DNA from: JBBQVS01 sp964250805
GTDB taxonomy: Bacteria; Chloroflexota; Ktedonobacteria; Ktedonobacterales; Ktedonobacteraceae
Length of the DNA: 64,000 nucleotides
NCBI GenBank assembly: GCA_964250805.1
Contig: CAXUHG010000007.1
Coordinates: 26,414 to 90,413 of the forward strand
Reading direction: 5' to 3'
A program made the translations under genes and the position numbers. Under the pieces are notes generated by a model. The model had not been told where the DNA came from and did no database searches. It saw only the letters and a program-made list of their open reading frames with translations. This document shows, piece after piece, positions 63,508 to 64,000 of this stretch. The number at the start of each line of letters is the position of its first letter. The stretch's first letter is position 1.

Positions 63508-64000
63508 CTATGAGGCGAACACGCGTGCCCTGCTTGCGGAGGGAGACATCTCAAAGTGTCGTTGCCACAAACGGCGAAAATGACGCACATCCTCAAAGCC
63601 ACATTTGAAGGCTATCTCCTCAATACTGAGCGACCGATTCGGCAGTAATGTTGTCGCCAGCTCAATCCTCAGACGCTGATGATACTGAACCGGCGTCAAT
63701 CCGGTTGCCTCTTTAAAAGCGCGATTGAGTTCTCTTGTGCTTACACCAGCAACGTTTGCCAATTCGTCCACTCGCACATACTCCGCAATGTGATTGATCA
63801 GGTAATCCTGGACGCGGTGGACGCCCGAATGCACATGTGTCCGATACTCAAGGTAGATGCTTTCCTGAGCCTGAAATCCATTGCGTCGAAGGTACACCAC
63901 CAGATAGCGAGCAATCTGAGCCGCAAACAGGGGACCCTGCTCCCGCTCAAGGAAAGCCAGTGCCAGATCAATTCCTGAGGCGACCCCCGCGCTGGTGGTG
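63508..64000 (-). CDS. GlxA-type AraC-family regulator (5' end beyond the window)
   Basis: The frame is open to the window edge, so at least 164 residues are seen. The first part (SAGVASGIDLALAFLERE, then IARYLVVYLRRNGFQAQES) is the end of a DJ-1/PfpI-like domain. The last 100 residues carry a double AraC HTH (VDELANVAGVSTRELNRAFK and LSIEEIAFKCGFEDVRHFRR). This is the layout of GlxA transcriptional activators. The start and most of the sensor domain lie outside the window. Confidence 0.85.
   Translation of the reverse strand, partial: TTSAGVASGIDLALAFLEREQGPLFAAQIARYLVVYLRRNGFQAQESIYLEYRTHVHSGVHRVQDYLINHIAEYVRVDELANVAGVSTRELNRAFKEATGLTPVQYHQRLRIELATTLLPNRSLSIEEIAFKCGFEDVRHFRRLWQRHFEMSPSASRARVFAS

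Noticed and set aside
1..64000. CRISPR array, tRNA, rRNA or prophage
   Set aside because: No regularly spaced direct repeats, no cloverleaf-like genes and no phage structural genes were seen; the regular repeats in the TIR genes are protein-coding TPRs.

Overview
The window looks like chromosome of a Ktedonobacteria-type member of the Chloroflexota (Ktedonobacter or a close relative). This is an inference from the mix of families: secreted glycoside hydrolases with Gram-positive-like signal peptides, very large AAA/BTAD/TPR regulators, several STAND-type ATPases, ROK and LacI sugar regulators, and small one-helix membrane proteins. No rRNA, tRNA or CRISPR array was seen. Two runs of exactly 100 N (3820-3919 and 17311-17410) are assembly gaps; both interrupt genes.

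Layout. 1-3.8 kb: a minus-strand operon of an EamA-type transporter (cut by a gap), an anti-sigma-like membrane protein and a membrane-anchored lectin-fold protein. 4-8.8 kb: a phosphate:H+ symporter-like MFS carrier and a large AAA/TPR regulator, separated by a perfect 72-bp palindrome. 8.9-21.2 kb: first carbohydrate locus, with two polyol-type dehydrogenases under a LacI-type promoter/operator, a LacI remnant, a secreted beta-helix protein, GH92, GH127 and a CE7 acetylesterase. 22.7-25.2 kb: an AT-rich module of a deoxyribosyltransferase/TIR-like TPR protein plus two SLATT-like two-helix membrane proteins, which resembles a defence system. 25.5-31 kb: membrane proteins, a pentapeptide repeat protein, an amidohydrolase and an FAD/NAD(P) protein. 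31.1-35.3 kb: a two-gene restriction-modification system (methyltransferase plus PD-(D/E)XK nuclease). 35.3-43 kb: an HD-GYP protein, small membrane peptides, an ECF sigma factor, a BTAD-AAA-TPR regulator and Dps.

43.3-54.3 kb: second carbohydrate locus, with GH30, two ROK regulators, an SGNH esterase and a second GH92. The esterase and the first GH92 share one C-terminal domain. Dyads next to the GH30 and second ROK promoters suggest ROK control. 54.4-62.9 kb: the most striking region. Two paralogous TIR-NB-ARC-TPR genes point toward each other and enclose, in mirror symmetry, two copies of a small lysine-rich gene. Each small gene carries a poly-C tract at the same place (8 C in one, 9 C in the other). 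A zinc-finger/GIY-YIG nuclease gene lies between the two copies. The window ends with a small membrane-protein gene carrying an in-frame TGA and a partial GlxA/AraC regulator.

Working view: two polysaccharide-use loci with their own repressors, and three separate defence-like cassettes. All functions are read from sequence motifs only; no database search was possible.
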